15,844 nt of DNA from an uncultured Bacteroidota bacterium (GTDB lineage Bacteria > Bacteroidota > Bacteroidia > 2-12-FULL-35-15). The number at the start of each line of letters is the position of its first letter. The first letter of the stretch is position 1. A program made the translations under genes and the position numbers. Shown piece after piece: positions 1 to 8,293 of the stretch. Location of the stretch: contig CAIRRW010000451.1 of NCBI GenBank assembly GCA_903881065.1, positions 1-15,844 on the forward strand, written 5' to 3'. The notes beneath the pieces were generated by a model, which was not told the origin of the DNA, ran no database searches, and was given only the letters and a program-made list of their open reading frames with translations.

Positions 1-1
1 C

Positions 2-2233
2 GATAAATTAAAAGGAAAATTAAAAGAGAAAGTAGAGCAGAATACCGAGAAAGCAATACAATCAAAATGGCTGGCAACAATTATTTGTGATGTGCCTGTG
101 GAGCTGGATGAAAAAGCATTGGAGCTGGAAGAGCCTAACAAAGAGGCATTGAGAGAATTATTTGCAGAACTTGAATTCAGAAATCTTGCTGATAAATTGT
201 TTAATGGTTCATCTTCAAATTCAACATCCGAAGTGACGGCGGCACCTCCAAAACCAAAACCGAAAGCATCTCCGAAATCAAATCCAGATCAAGTTGATAT
301 GTTTGGACAGGCAGCAGAAATGGATGTAGAGCAAGCAGTAAGTGGAGTAGGAGAAGAATTTGAAGGTGGTGAGGTTTCATTTGGTGAAGACGGAGAAGGG
401 CAGTCTGCAGCAAATTTCCAAACCATAAAGGGCGTTGCACATACTTATCATCTTGTTGATACAAAAGAGAAAAGGGAAGAATTAATAAAAGAATTATCAG
501 CTCAGTCAACTATTTGTTTTGATACAGAAACAACAGGATTAGATGCGCATAATTCCGAACTGGTTGGAATGTCCTTTGCTTACAAAGTTTCAGAAGCATA
601 TTATGTTCCAGTTCCAGCTAGCTTTAATGAAGCACAGGAAATTGTGAATGAGTTTAAACCTGTTTTCGCAAATGAAAATATTGGAAAAACTGGGCAGAAT
701 ATAAAGTATGATATGTCCGTTTTGAAATTGTATGGAGTAGAAATAAAAGGAAAACTGTTTGATACAATGGTGGCTCATTTCCTTATCCAGCCTGAGATGC
801 GACACAATATGAATGTGCTTGCTGAAACGTATCTGAACTATTCACCAGTATCAATCGAAACTTTAATTGGTAAGAAAGGCAAAGGTCAAACTTCAATGAG
901 AGATGCCGCAATTGATGAAATAAAGGAATATGCAGCAGAGGATGCAGACATCACTCTTCAACTTAAAAACAAGTTTGAACCGATGCTGGAGGAAAGTCAT
1001 ACAACAAAATTATTTGAAGAAATAGAGATTCCGCTTATCCCGGTCTTGACTGATATGGAAGCCGAAGGAATTGCTTTGGATAAAAATGCATTGAAAGATA
1101 TATCTGTTGAATTGGCAAAAGATATATTGACAGCTGATGAAGAAATTCAGAAACTGGCTGGAACTCCTTTCAATATTTCTTCACCAAAACAAGTGGGTGA
1201 TATTTTGTTTGAGGTATTAAAAATAGTTGAGAAACCTAAGAAAACTAAGACTGGACAATATGCTACTGGAGAAGATATTTTATCAAAACTAGTAGGGAAG
1301 CACGAGATAGTTGGGAAGATTTTAGATTATCGGGAGTTGGTTAAATTAAAGAATACGTATGTGGATAGTCTGCCGTTGCTGGTGAATCCAAGGACAGGAA
1401 GAATTCATACTTCGTATAATCAAGTGGTGGCTGTTACAGGAAGGTTGAGTTCGGATAATCCTAATCTTCAGAATATTCCTATTCGCACCGAAAGAGGGAG
1501 GGAAATACGCAAAGCTTTTGTGGCAAGAGATGAACACCATGTGTTGCTTTCTGCCGATTATTCGCAGATAGAATTGAGGATAATTGCAGAGTTGAGTAAG
1601 GACGCAGGAATGATTGAAGCTTTTCTCTCGGGTCAGGACATCCATAAAGCGACTGCTGCCAAAGTGTATAACATTTCGCTGGAAGAGGTAACATCTGAAA
1701 TGAGGAGTCGCGCCAAGATGGTGAACTTCGGAATCATTTATGGAATATCAGCTTTCGGACTGTCCGAACGATTGAATATTCCGAGAAAAGAAGCAGCAGA
1801 AATTATTGAAAACTACTTTATAAAGTATCCGCGTATTAAAGCATATATGGATGAAAGCATTAATCTGGCGAGAGAAAGAGGGTATGTAGAAACGATTATG
1901 GGGCGTAGAAGATATTTGCGTGACATCAATTCAAATAATCATACAGTACGAGGATTTGCAGAGCGAAACGCAATAAATGCGCCTATACAAGGCAGTGCAG
2001 CGGATATGATAAAGATTGCGATGATTAATATTCATGATGATTTTAAGACAATGAATATTAAATCGAAGATGCTTTTGCAAGTACATGATGAGTTGGTGTT
2101 TGATGTGTTGAAAGAAGAGTTGGAAGACATAAAACCAATTATTAAAAACAGAATGATGAATGCGATTCCCGGATTAACGATTCCTATGGAAGTAGGTATG
2201 GGAACAGGCAGAAACTGGCTGGAAGCACATTAG
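2..2233 (+). CDS. polA: DNA polymerase I, 5'-truncated by the window edge
   Basis: This is the C-terminal 743 residues of DNA polymerase I, the gap-filling and Okazaki-fragment-processing polymerase. The frame is open from base 2, and the codons before the first possible start (GTG at 92) still read like Pol I, so the gene begins upstream and most of the N-terminal 5'-nuclease domain is missing. A low-complexity linker rich in Pro, Lys, Glu and Gly lies at about 210-420. The 3'-5' proofreading domain is intact: Exo I FDTETTGLD (Asp codon at 521), Exo II GQNIKYDMS, Exo III YAAEDAD. The polymerase domain has motif A DYSQIELR (Asp codon at 1556), motif B RAKMVNFGIIYG and motif C VHDE (codons 2081-2092). 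Motif B has Phe where T7-like enzymes have Tyr, the usual bacterial state. The three proofreading motifs distinguish it from Taq-like Pol I. kdsB follows after 78 bp on the same strand. Confidence 0.98.
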   Translation, partial: DKLKGKLKEKVEQNTEKAIQSKWLATIICDVPVELDEKALELEEPNKEALRELFAELEFRNLADKLFNGSSSNSTSEVTAAPPKPKPKASPKSNPDQVDMFGQAAEMDVEQAVSGVGEEFEGGEVSFGEDGEGQSAANFQTIKGVAHTYHLVDTKEKREELIKELSAQSTICFDTETTGLDAHNSELVGMSFAYKVSEAYYVPVPASFNEAQEIVNEFKPVFANENIGKTGQNIKYDMSVLKLYGVEIKGKLFDTMVAHFLIQPEMRHNMNVLAETYLNYSPVSIETLIGKKGKGQTSMRDAAIDEIKEYAAEDADITLQLKNKFEPMLEESHTTKLFEEIEIPLIPVLTDMEAEGIALDKNALKDISVELAKDILTADEEIQKLAGTPFNISSPKQVGDILFEVLKIVEKPKKTKTGQYATGEDILSKLVGKHEIVGKILDYRELVKLKNTYVDSLPLLVNPRTGRIHTSYNQVVAVTGRLSSDNPNLQNIPIRTERGREIRKAFVARDEHHVLLSADYSQIELRIIAELSKDAGMIEAFLSGQDIHKATAAKVYNISLEEVTSEMRSRAKMVNFGIIYGISAFGLSERLNIPRKEAAEIIENYFIKYPRIKAYMDESINLARERGYVETIMGRRRYLRDINSNNHTVRGFAERNAINAPIQGSAADMIKIAMINIHDDFKTMNIKSKMLLQVHDELVFDVLKEELEDIKPIIKNRMMNAIPGLTIPMEVGMGTGRNWLEAH

Positions 2234-2281
2234 TCAACGCGTCACGCTGATAATCTGTTTATGTACAATAATACATTTTTG

Positions 2282-2301
2282 TTTAAGTGATATAACTTAA
2301 A
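2282..2301. repeat. AT-rich inverted repeat between polA and kdsB
   Basis: The arms TTTAAGT and ACTTAAA are perfectly complementary around a 6-base loop, 10 bases before the kdsB start. There is no GC in the stem to speak of and no T-run after it on the + strand, so it is a poor terminator. It could be a small operator or chance in AT-rich DNA. Confidence 0.35.
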
Positions 2302-2311
2302 AATTAAATAA

Positions 2312-3049
2312 ATGAATATAGTTGGAATAATACCATCACGATTTGCTTCTACCCGTTTTCCCGGGAAACCGTTGATAGACATTGGCGGAAAGACAATGAT
2401 TCAACGCGTATATGAACAAGCAAGCAAATCAAAATCGTTATCTAAAGTAGTTGTAGCAACTGATGATTTGAAAATAGAACAACATGTAAAATCATTTGGC
2501 GGCAATGTGGTGATGACAAGTGAAGCTCACCAAAGTGGTACAGACAGATGCTTTGAGGCAATCAATAAAGTTTCTGTAGATGCCGATGTAGTAATAAATA
2601 TACAAGGCGATGAGCCATTCATCCATCCGGAACAGATAGATATGGTTGCTTCCTGTTTTGTAAATCCTGAAGTGCAGATTGCTACTTTAGTGAAAAAAAT
2701 GAGTTCGGTAGAAGATTTATTCAGCAATACAATTATGAAAGTGGTGATGAATAAAAATGGAGAAGGGATTTATTTCAGCAGACAGGCAATACCTTATATA
2801 AGAGGAAAAGAACCAAAAGACTGGCTGAATCATTTTACATTTTATAAACATATTGGCATATATGCATACACTGTAAATACTTTGAAGGAGATTACCGTTT
2901 TGCCGCAATCGTCGCTCGAACTTGCCGAGTCGCTCGAGCAATTAAGATGGATTGAAAACGGATATAAAATAAAAGTGGAGATTACTGATTATGAAAGTGT
3001 TTCGGTAGATGCGCCGGAAGACTTAAAAAAATTAACAAAATATTTGTAG
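2312..3049 (+). CDS. kdsB: 3-deoxy-manno-octulosonate cytidylyltransferase (CMP-Kdo synthetase)
   Basis: This enzyme activates Kdo with CTP to give CMP-Kdo, the donor for the inner core of lipopolysaccharide, and acts in the cytoplasm. The 245-residue length is the family norm. The N-terminus has the nucleotide-binding signature IIPSRFASTRFPGKPL (residues 6-21), followed by HQSGTDRC near residue 73 and the metal-binding segment INIQGDEPF near residue 95. FSRQAIPYIR in the middle and SLELAESLEQLRW near the C-terminus are also typical of KdsB rather than of related cytidylyltransferases. The ATG is the only sensible start because the signature begins six residues in. It shows that the cell makes Kdo-containing LPS. 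The next gene follows after 33 bp, so co-transcription is likely. Confidence 0.97.
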   Translation: MNIVGIIPSRFASTRFPGKPLIDIGGKTMIQRVYEQASKSKSLSKVVVATDDLKIEQHVKSFGGNVVMTSEAHQSGTDRCFEAINKVSVDADVVINIQGDEPFIHPEQIDMVASCFVNPEVQIATLVKKMSSVEDLFSNTIMKVVMNKNGEGIYFSRQAIPYIRGKEPKDWLNHFTFYKHIGIYAYTVNTLKEITVLPQSSLELAESLEQLRWIENGYKIKVEITDYESVSVDAPEDLKKLTKYL

Positions 3050-3082
3050 ATTTTTAGTACTTTCACATCCCCGAAATAAAAA

Positions 3083-4108
3083 ATGCAAAAAGTAGATAAA
3101 CATATCAGCGACTTATTATACGAACACGATTGTGTTATCGTTCCTGACTTTGGGGGCTTTGTTGCGAATTATACTTCAGCAAAAATTCATCCTGCACAAC
3201 ATTCATTTACTCCTCCGTCGAAGAAAATTGTTTTCAATAAAAACCTGAATAATAATGACGGGCTTTTGGCAAATCATATTGTAATGGCTGAAAACAGTAA
3301 CTATCCGGAGGCATTAAAATATATTAATCATTTTGTTGAGAATGCAAATACACAACTTAGGGAAGGTGCGAAAGTAAAGATTGATGAAGTAGGTACTTTA
3401 TTTTTGGATGTAGAACGTAATATACAATTCGAACCTTCTTCCAATAATTATTTACTAGATGCTTTCGGATTGTCGCAATTTCAATCGCCTGCTATAAAGC
3501 GCGATAATATTGGTAAAAGAATAGAAAAAGAATTTAAAGACCGACGTGCAATTCCTTCGGAAAAGAAGAAATTGAATATTAAAAAATATGTTGCTTTGGC
3601 GATTGCAGCACCTCTAATATTCGGATTATTTTGGATTCCTTTGAAAACGGACTTGTTGAAGAATATTAATTATTCGAGCCTTAATCCTTTCTCACACAAG
3701 GAAATCAGATTGCCTGAGGTAAAGGATGTACCTAAAACCACATCTTTGCTGAAAGTCAAAAAAGATACGGTTGTAAAATCAACAATTAATATAACTGAAA
3801 TAGGAACAACAGAACAGCCAACTTCTGTGGAGTCTGTAAAGGCTGATACTACGGCTGTAGTAAAGGAAAATAAAATCAATCTGGATTATAAATTTCATAT
3901 CGTTGTAGGTTGTTTTCAAATTGAAAACAATGCTATCAATTTTGTAAATTCGTTGCAACAGCAAAATATTTCTGCTTCAATAATCGGAAAGAATAATAAA
4001 GGATTGTTCGTAGTTAGCTGCGGTGATTTTGCAACTAATATAGAGGCTGCAAAAGAATTAGAAAATCTCAGAAAATCGCAACCTAATGCTTGGTTGTATA
4101 AAAATTAA
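3083..4108 (+). CDS. HU-CCDC81-like and SPOR domain membrane protein
   Basis: The 341-residue protein has three parts. Residues 1-135 match the pair of HU-like domains of the bacterial CCDC81 type (start MQKVDKHISDLLYEHDCVIVP, then GGFVANY and the second domain around KVKIDEVGTLFLD). One transmembrane helix lies at about 168-187 after a Lys/Arg-rich stretch. A Ser/Thr/Val/Lys-rich linker leads to a C-terminal SPOR domain (about 268-341, starting YKFHIVVGCF). The positive-inside rule puts the HU part in the cytoplasm and the SPOR part in the periplasm. SPOR domains bind denuded peptidoglycan glycan at division sites, and HU-fold domains usually bind DNA, so a link between nucleoid and septal wall is an inference. 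This architecture is known in Bacteroidota, but its function is not settled. It is probably co-transcribed with kdsB and is convergent with hemJ, 43 bp away. Confidence 0.88.
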   Translation: MQKVDKHISDLLYEHDCVIVPDFGGFVANYTSAKIHPAQHSFTPPSKKIVFNKNLNNNDGLLANHIVMAENSNYPEALKYINHFVENANTQLREGAKVKIDEVGTLFLDVERNIQFEPSSNNYLLDAFGLSQFQSPAIKRDNIGKRIEKEFKDRRAIPSEKKKLNIKKYVALAIAAPLIFGLFWIPLKTDLLKNINYSSLNPFSHKEIRLPEVKDVPKTTSLLKVKKDTVVKSTINITEIGTTEQPTSVESVKADTTAVVKENKINLDYKFHIVVGCFQIENNAINFVNSLQQQNISASIIGKNNKGLFVVSCGDFATNIEAAKELENLRKSQPNAWLYKN

Positions 4109-4151
4109 TCAGCCCCTCTCATCGTCTTTCCCTAAAGAGGAGAGATAGAAT

Positions 4152-4703
4152 TTATTCTACTTTTTTTTCTTTTTTCTCCCTGCTTTTCTTGTAAAGTTTT
4201 ATGGCAAGTACAAGTGTTCCTGAGAAGATTAGCAAACCTATTAATCCATATATAAAGCCTGTATTGCTTTTTAATACTATCAGGAAAACGATAGAAAATA
4301 AAAACACAGTAGCTACCTCATTCCACATTCGTAATTTAAAGGAAGAATATTTAATTACATCCTGTTGCAGATTTTTAAACATGATATGGCATTCGAAATG
4401 ATACAAAATTAACCCACCTACAAAGGAAAGTTTCAGGATAAAATAGGCTTGAGATAAATAAGAAGGATTAATCCAGACCATCCATAATCCAAATATTGCA
4501 GCAAGAATCATGGAAGGCCATGTGATGCCATACCACAATCTTTTTTCCATCAATTTATATTGATTCTGCAAAATACTTTTTGATGGTTCTTCAAGTTGTT
4601 CGGCTTCGGAATGATAAATATATAATCGAACTATATAAAATAATCCTGCAAACCAAGTAACTACAAAGATAATATGCAGTGCTAAAACGTAAAGAAATGG
4701 CAT
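4152..4703 (-). CDS. hemJ: HemJ-type protoporphyrinogen IX oxidase (UPF0093 membrane protein)
   Basis: The 183-residue polytopic protein has about four to five membrane helices. Its N-terminus, LHIIFVVTWFAGLFYIVRL, is the hallmark of the HemJ/UPF0093 family, which in bacteria without HemG or HemY oxidises protoporphyrinogen IX to protoporphyrin IX. The conserved N-terminal His (residue 9) is present; in characterised HemJ it is implicated in haem binding. Further conserved stretches are KRLWYGITWPSM and LKLSFVGGLILYHF. The C-terminal tail is very Lys/Glu-rich. Its position 99 bp downstream of hemL on the same strand supports the haem-pathway role. Generic annotation may label it a CopD-like protein, but the family pattern and the neighbour favour HemJ. 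Confidence 0.85.
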   Translation of the reverse strand: MPFLYVLALHIIFVVTWFAGLFYIVRLYIYHSEAEQLEEPSKSILQNQYKLMEKRLWYGITWPSMILAAIFGLWMVWINPSYLSQAYFILKLSFVGGLILYHFECHIMFKNLQQDVIKYSSFKLRMWNEVATVFLFSIVFLIVLKSNTGFIYGLIGLLIFSGTLVLAIKLYKKSREKKEKKVE

Positions 4704-4725
4704 AATGATTAGGTTTTAATTTTAG

Positions 4726-4733
4726 TAAAGATA
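4726..4733 (-). promoter_or_regulatory. Possible -7 box for hemJ
   Basis: On the minus strand this reads TATCTTTA, seven of eight positions of TAnnTTTG, 22 bases before the hemJ ATG. I see no TTTG at the -33 spacing, so hemJ may instead depend on read-through from hemL. Confidence 0.35.
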
Positions 4734-4802
4734 CTAAGTAATTTATTGCCTTATTTATTATTGAAAATCGCTATTTAATAATCCTCGATATTTTCTAAAA
4801 GG

Positions 4803-6092
4803 TTATTTCACAAATTTCATTGCTTCACCAAAAGCTTTTGCTGTTTTCAGTAAATCCTCCTTAGTATGCGCCTCCGAAATAAAGGCAACTTCATATCCCG
4901 AAGGTCCAAGGTACACTCCTCTTTCCAATAATTCCGCATGTAGAATTTTGAAATATTTCATGGAGTCCGAATTTATTTCCTCTGCAGTTCTAATAAATTC
5001 CTTATCAGTAAATGCTGTCCAGAAAATACCGCCTATAGTAAAGAATTTAGGTTTAATTGAAGCAGAATCAATGTTTTTATTTATCTCAGCAATAAGGAAT
5101 TTATTCTTTTCTGCTAAATCTTCATAGAAATTCGGTTTCAAACATTCTGTCAGTTGTGCTATACCTGCAGCCATTGCCACAGGATTGCCACTCAAAGTAC
5201 CTGCTTGATACACATTCCCTAAAGGAGAAATATTATCCATCAATTTTGCGGATGCTCCATACATACCAACAGGCAAACCTCCTCCAATTATTTTTCCATA
5301 AGTAATTATGTCCGGTTGAATATCATAATATCCTGCAGCACCAGTAAATCCTATTCTGAATCCACTTATTACTTCATCAAAAATCAACAGCGTGTTGTTC
5401 TCTGTACAAATATCTCTAAGAAATTGTAAGTACTCCTTACGTTGCAATAGCAAACCATTATTGGCTGGCACAGGTTCAATAATAATGCAGGCAATTTGAT
5501 TTTTGAATTCATTAAAAGCCTGTTTCACGGCTTCTTCATTATTCAGCGAAACCACAATAGTTTCGTTTACCACTGCCTCCGGTACACCTGCTGATGATGT
5601 GTTTCCGAATGTTACTAAGCCAGAACCAGCTTTTACCAATAGTGCGTCCGAGTGCCCATGATAACAGCCTTCAAATTTCAATATCTTGTTTCGCTTGGTA
5701 ACACCTCTTGCCAAACGTATTGCCGACATTACAGCTTCTGTTCCTGAACTTACAAATCTTATTTTTTCCAGATATTTATTGTTTGATAAAATCAAATCGG
5801 CCAATTCATTTTCCAATGCAGTAGGTGCGCCAAAAGATGTTCCACTATCTACTGTTTGTTTAATAGCGTCCAGCACTTTTACATTAGCATGTCCTAATAT
5901 TAAGGGACCCCACGAACCGCAGTAATCAATAAACTCGTTGCCATCAGCATCCCAAATATGCGAACCTTTCCCTTTTGATATAAATAAAGGAGTGCCTCCT
6001 ACTGACCTAAATGCACGTACAGGTGAGTTAACTCCTCCCGGAAAATAACGCTGTGCCTTCTTAAATAATTCTTCTGATTTTTCCCTTTTCAT
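4803..6092 (-). CDS. hemL: Glutamate-1-semialdehyde 2,1-aminomutase
   Basis: HemL is a cytoplasmic PLP enzyme that converts glutamate-1-semialdehyde to 5-aminolevulinate, the tetrapyrrole precursor of the C5 pathway. The 429 residues match the usual family length. Signatures include FPGGVNSPVRAF near the N-terminus, the PLP-phosphate loop SSGTEAVMSAIRLAR, the Asp motif LLIFDEVISGFR, the PLP-Schiff-base Lys in ITYGKIIGGGLPVG, and YQAGTLSGNP. I chose the ATG at 6092. The frame continues upstream to a TTG at 6116, but that codon lies inside the -7 promoter box at 6114-6121 and so would not be transcribed as a start. hemJ follows on the same strand. Confidence 0.97.
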   Translation of the reverse strand: MKREKSEELFKKAQRYFPGGVNSPVRAFRSVGGTPLFISKGKGSHIWDADGNEFIDYCGSWGPLILGHANVKVLDAIKQTVDSGTSFGAPTALENELADLILSNNKYLEKIRFVSSGTEAVMSAIRLARGVTKRNKILKFEGCYHGHSDALLVKAGSGLVTFGNTSSAGVPEAVVNETIVVSLNNEEAVKQAFNEFKNQIACIIIEPVPANNGLLLQRKEYLQFLRDICTENNTLLIFDEVISGFRIGFTGAAGYYDIQPDIITYGKIIGGGLPVGMYGASAKLMDNISPLGNVYQAGTLSGNPVAMAAGIAQLTECLKPNFYEDLAEKNKFLIAEINKNIDSASIKPKFFTIGGIFWTAFTDKEFIRTAEEINSDSMKYFKILHAELLERGVYLGPSGYEVAFISEAHTKEDLLKTAKAFGEAMKFVK

Positions 6093-6113
6093 AATCTTTA
6101 ATTTATTTGATGG

Positions 6114-6121
6114 CAAAGGTA
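6114..6121 (-). promoter_or_regulatory. hemL promoter -7 box
   Basis: On the minus strand this reads TACCTTTG, a perfect match to the Bacteroidota -7 consensus TAnnTTTG. Transcription would start a few bases on, giving a leader of about 18-20 nt before the ATG at 6092. The 13 bases TCTACCTTTGCCA here are identical to the element ahead of the gene at 9367. There is no clear TTTG at -33. Confidence 0.7.
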
Positions 6122-6188
6122 GAGTTTTTACTTATGTGATTTATTGCGAAAACGCAAAGATGATACAATTCATATCATTGCTGATTTC

Positions 6189-6204
6189 ACTGATAAAAAT
6201 CAGT
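6189..6204. promoter_or_regulatory. FNR/CRP-like dyad upstream of hemL
   Basis: ACTGAT-AAAA-ATCAGT is a perfect dyad containing the TGAT-N4-ATCA core of FNR/CRP-family operators. Its centre is about 85 bases upstream of the inferred hemL transcription start. A Crp/Fnr-type regulator of haem synthesis would fit, but this is inferred from one site. Confidence 0.4.
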
Positions 6205-6283
6205 TGGAAGTTGTATGCGTTTTTAAACAAATTAATTGCTAGTCTTCTAGTCATAAGCAGATATTTAATTCGGTTAAATAATC

Positions 6284-6323
6284 CAATAAAAAAAGCCTTC
6301 AATCATTTTGAAAGAAGGCTTTT
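6284..6323 (-). terminator. Rho-independent terminator of the ctaB-cox operon
   Basis: On the minus strand, AAAAGCCTTC and GAAGGCTTTT form a perfect 10-bp stem around a 13-base loop, followed by more T residues. It begins about 20 bases after the stop codon of the subunit IV gene. The A/T flanks are symmetric, so it could act weakly in both directions, and it insulates hemL from the oxidase operon. Confidence 0.88.
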
Positions 6324-6343
6324 AAGAAACAGATGAATTTTGA

Positions 6344-6829
6344 TTATTTTTTCTCCTTTGAGTTTTCCCCCTCTGCAGGTTCCTCCTCATGTTTGCCGGA
6401 TAAAGCGGCCTTATTTAAATTTTCTTTTTGAATAATTATTAAGTCATCCATTTTTTGTTTGTGCCCTCGCGAATAATTTGCTTCAGTAATAGCAATGAAA
6501 ACTAAATAAAGGACAAAAATCATGTATGGTCCGATAATGGAATATCTAAGTGATTTCTTTTCTCCTCCTAAATGCATAAAACTAAATATAATGAAGAATG
6601 CTTTAGCGATAGTTAAACCAATAAAAATAACTTTAAGTAAGAAGCTTGAATGTCTTTCTTCATCCAATAACCCCATTTTTAATGCAAAAGAACCAATTAT
6701 TAATTCAACAATTGTTACTCCTAGCATTATCCAGAAAACATTCCAAAGTTTTCTGCGTATCAATTTTCCTTCTTCTTCACTGTGATGAGCCATTAACTCA
6801 TACTGTGGGTAATTATCCTGAAATTCCAT
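6344..6829 (-). CDS. Cytochrome c oxidase subunit IV (prokaryotic caa3 type)
   Basis: This 161-residue protein has three predicted membrane helices: about residues 28-50 (LWNVFWIMLGVTIVELIIG), 63-86 and 97-115. They match the small prokaryotic subunit IV that stabilises haem-copper oxidases. The IAKAFFIIFSFMHL segment is characteristic of the family. The N-terminus carries a His/Glu-rich segment (MAHHSEEEGK). The C-terminal tail (about 117-161) is long, hydrophilic and Glu/Lys-rich, extending past what the membrane core needs. It lies 59 bp downstream of subunit III and ends the operon, just before a terminator. Subunits I and II are not in the window. Confidence 0.87.
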   Translation of the reverse strand: MEFQDNYPQYELMAHHSEEEGKLIRRKLWNVFWIMLGVTIVELIIGSFALKMGLLDEERHSSFLLKVIFIGLTIAKAFFIIFSFMHLGGEKKSLRYSIIGPYMIFVLYLVFIAITEANYSRGHKQKMDDLIIIQKENLNKAALSGKHEEEPAEGENSKEKK

Positions 6830-6888
6830 ATTATTATTTATTAAATTCTAATGTTAATTATTTAGTCAATTATTACTAAGTTTCAACC

Positions 6889-7614
6889 TTATAAAAGGTA
6901 GAAGAAGGTAAAAACAAACACCCAAACCAAATCTACAAAGTGCCAGTATAATCCTGTTTTTTCAACCATTTCGTAATGTCCGCGTCTTTCATAAGTTCCT
7001 CTAACCACATTGATGAAAATTACCAAGTTGATGATAACTCCACTAAATACGTGGAATCCGTGGAACCCGGTAATGAAGAAAAAGAAGTTAGCAAATACAG
7101 GTAACCCGTACTCGTTCACGGTCATATTAGCACCATAAACAGTCTGTTGTACCCAAGTTCCATCAATATTAACGCTGCGAAGTGCTCCATGTGGAGTACC
7201 TACAATAAAGTGATACCATTCCCAAGCCTGAGAACCAACGAACATTGCTCCCCCGATAATAGTTAATAGTAACCAGATAGTAACTTGTTTTTTATTATTA
7301 CGATGGCCTGCTTCTACAGCTAATACCATAGTTACGGACGACATAATCAAAATTAATGTCATTAAACCTACATAGGCTAATGGAATATGACCATGATAGA
7401 AAGGAAAATGAGTAAATACATCTGCAGGATTAGGCCATACTTCGGGATGTTTATGGCGCATAAAACCATATGCGACTAATAATCCGGAAAATGTTAAGGC
7501 ATCGGATACAAGAAAAAACCACATAAAGAGTTTTCCATAACTAACGCCAAAAGGAGATTTTCCACCACTCCATGGAGAACCTGAATCTGTTGCGGCAACT
7601 GCGTGACTTGACAT
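6889..7614 (-). CDS. ctaE: Cytochrome c oxidase subunit III
   Basis: The 241-residue protein is a full haem-copper oxidase subunit III. Family segments include KLFMWFFLVSDALTFSGLLVAYG near the N-terminus, WEWYHF in the middle, FFFFITGFHGFHVFSG, and the C-terminal YWHFVDLVWVFVFTFFYLL. The FHGFHV and WHFVDLVW motifs are diagnostic. It is an integral membrane, non-catalytic subunit that supports proton uptake and stability of subunit I. It is paired with a shorter, divergent paralogue immediately upstream (7683-8264), 68 bp away, and followed by subunit IV. The leading MSSHAVAATDSGSPWSGG is a soluble extension before the first helix. Confidence 0.95.
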   Translation of the reverse strand: MSSHAVAATDSGSPWSGGKSPFGVSYGKLFMWFFLVSDALTFSGLLVAYGFMRHKHPEVWPNPADVFTHFPFYHGHIPLAYVGLMTLILIMSSVTMVLAVEAGHRNNKKQVTIWLLLTIIGGAMFVGSQAWEWYHFIVGTPHGALRSVNIDGTWVQQTVYGANMTVNEYGLPVFANFFFFITGFHGFHVFSGVIINLVIFINVVRGTYERRGHYEMVEKTGLYWHFVDLVWVFVFTFFYLL

Positions 7615-7682
7615 ATTTAATAATTATTATAAAATTGATTACTTGTTTTTCGGGTACGAATATGCAAAAATTAATTTAGAAC

Positions 7683-8264
7683 TTATCTAAAAAACAATAA
7701 AAATAGGAACAAATATATCCACAATACATCCAAAAAGTGCCAAAAGATAGCGCAAAGCTTTATCCCTAAAAGGTTTTCGGAGTTGTACTTATTTTTTAAT
7801 GATTTTACCCAAACCAATAGCAGCGAAAGTATTCCTCCTATTAAATGTAATAAATGTAATCCTGTTAGAATGTATAAGTAAGAGCCGGCAGCATTGCTAT
7901 ACTTCCCCGCAAAAAATACCTTTTGATCAACAAGTGTTCCCCATGCTTTAAATTGACAAATAACGAAAGCAAAACCAAGAATTAATGTAATCAGGGAAGC
8001 TAACTTTACATTCTTATAATTATTATTTTTTGCGGAAGATAAAACCCAATTCATGGTAACGCTGCTAATAATAATAATAGCTGTACTTATATAGAATAAT
8101 TGCGGCAATTCGAATTTAAGCCAATCGCCTTTTCCTTGTCTTACAACGTAAGCACTTGTTAAGCCGGCAAAAATCATTGCCATTGATACCATTCCCAACC
8201 AAAGTAATGGTTTCGCAGACTTCTCGCGGATCTCTTTTTTTTCTTCTAGTGTAATTGTATTCAT
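7683..8264 (-). CDS. Haem-copper oxidase subunit III paralogue (short form)
   Basis: This 193-residue membrane protein has five predicted helices and the subunit III end motif IFWHFLDVLWIYLFLFLLFF, with LTGLHLLHLIGG in place of the FHGFHV of its neighbour. Over the rest of its length it differs strongly from the 241-residue subunit III next door, so it is an old paralogue and not a recent tandem copy. Pairs of this kind are a regular feature of Bacteroidota oxidase clusters. A short charged N-terminus (EEKKEIREKSAK) precedes the first helix. It starts 29 bp after ctaB. Whether both subunits sit in the same oxidase cannot be told from the sequence. Confidence 0.9.
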   Translation of the reverse strand: MNTITLEEKKEIREKSAKPLLWLGMVSMAMIFAGLTSAYVVRQGKGDWLKFELPQLFYISTAIIIISSVTMNWVLSSAKNNNYKNVKLASLITLILGFAFVICQFKAWGTLVDQKVFFAGKYSNAAGSYLYILTGLHLLHLIGGILSLLLVWVKSLKNKYNSENLLGIKLCAIFWHFLDVLWIYLFLFLLFFR

Positions 8265-8293
8265 TTTTAAAGTTAAAGAATTTTATCTGTAAT

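Noticed and set aside
4109..4151. Terminator between the convergent HU-SPOR and hemJ genes
   Set aside because: Only a 5-bp TCTTT/AAAGA stem is visible, without a fitting T-run right after it on the plus strand.
6093..6116. Longer hemL reading from TTG at 6116
   Set aside because: The TTG is inside the -7 promoter box, and the family N-terminus fits the ATG at 6092.
6136..6336. Small plus-strand frame between hemL and the oxidase operon
   Set aside because: It covers the hemL control region and a terminator hairpin, and its composition (Ile, Leu, Lys) is that of random AT-rich DNA.
6889..8264. Recent duplication or assembly error of subunit III
   Set aside because: The two proteins differ in length and through most of their sequence; tandem paralogues are normal in Bacteroidota.
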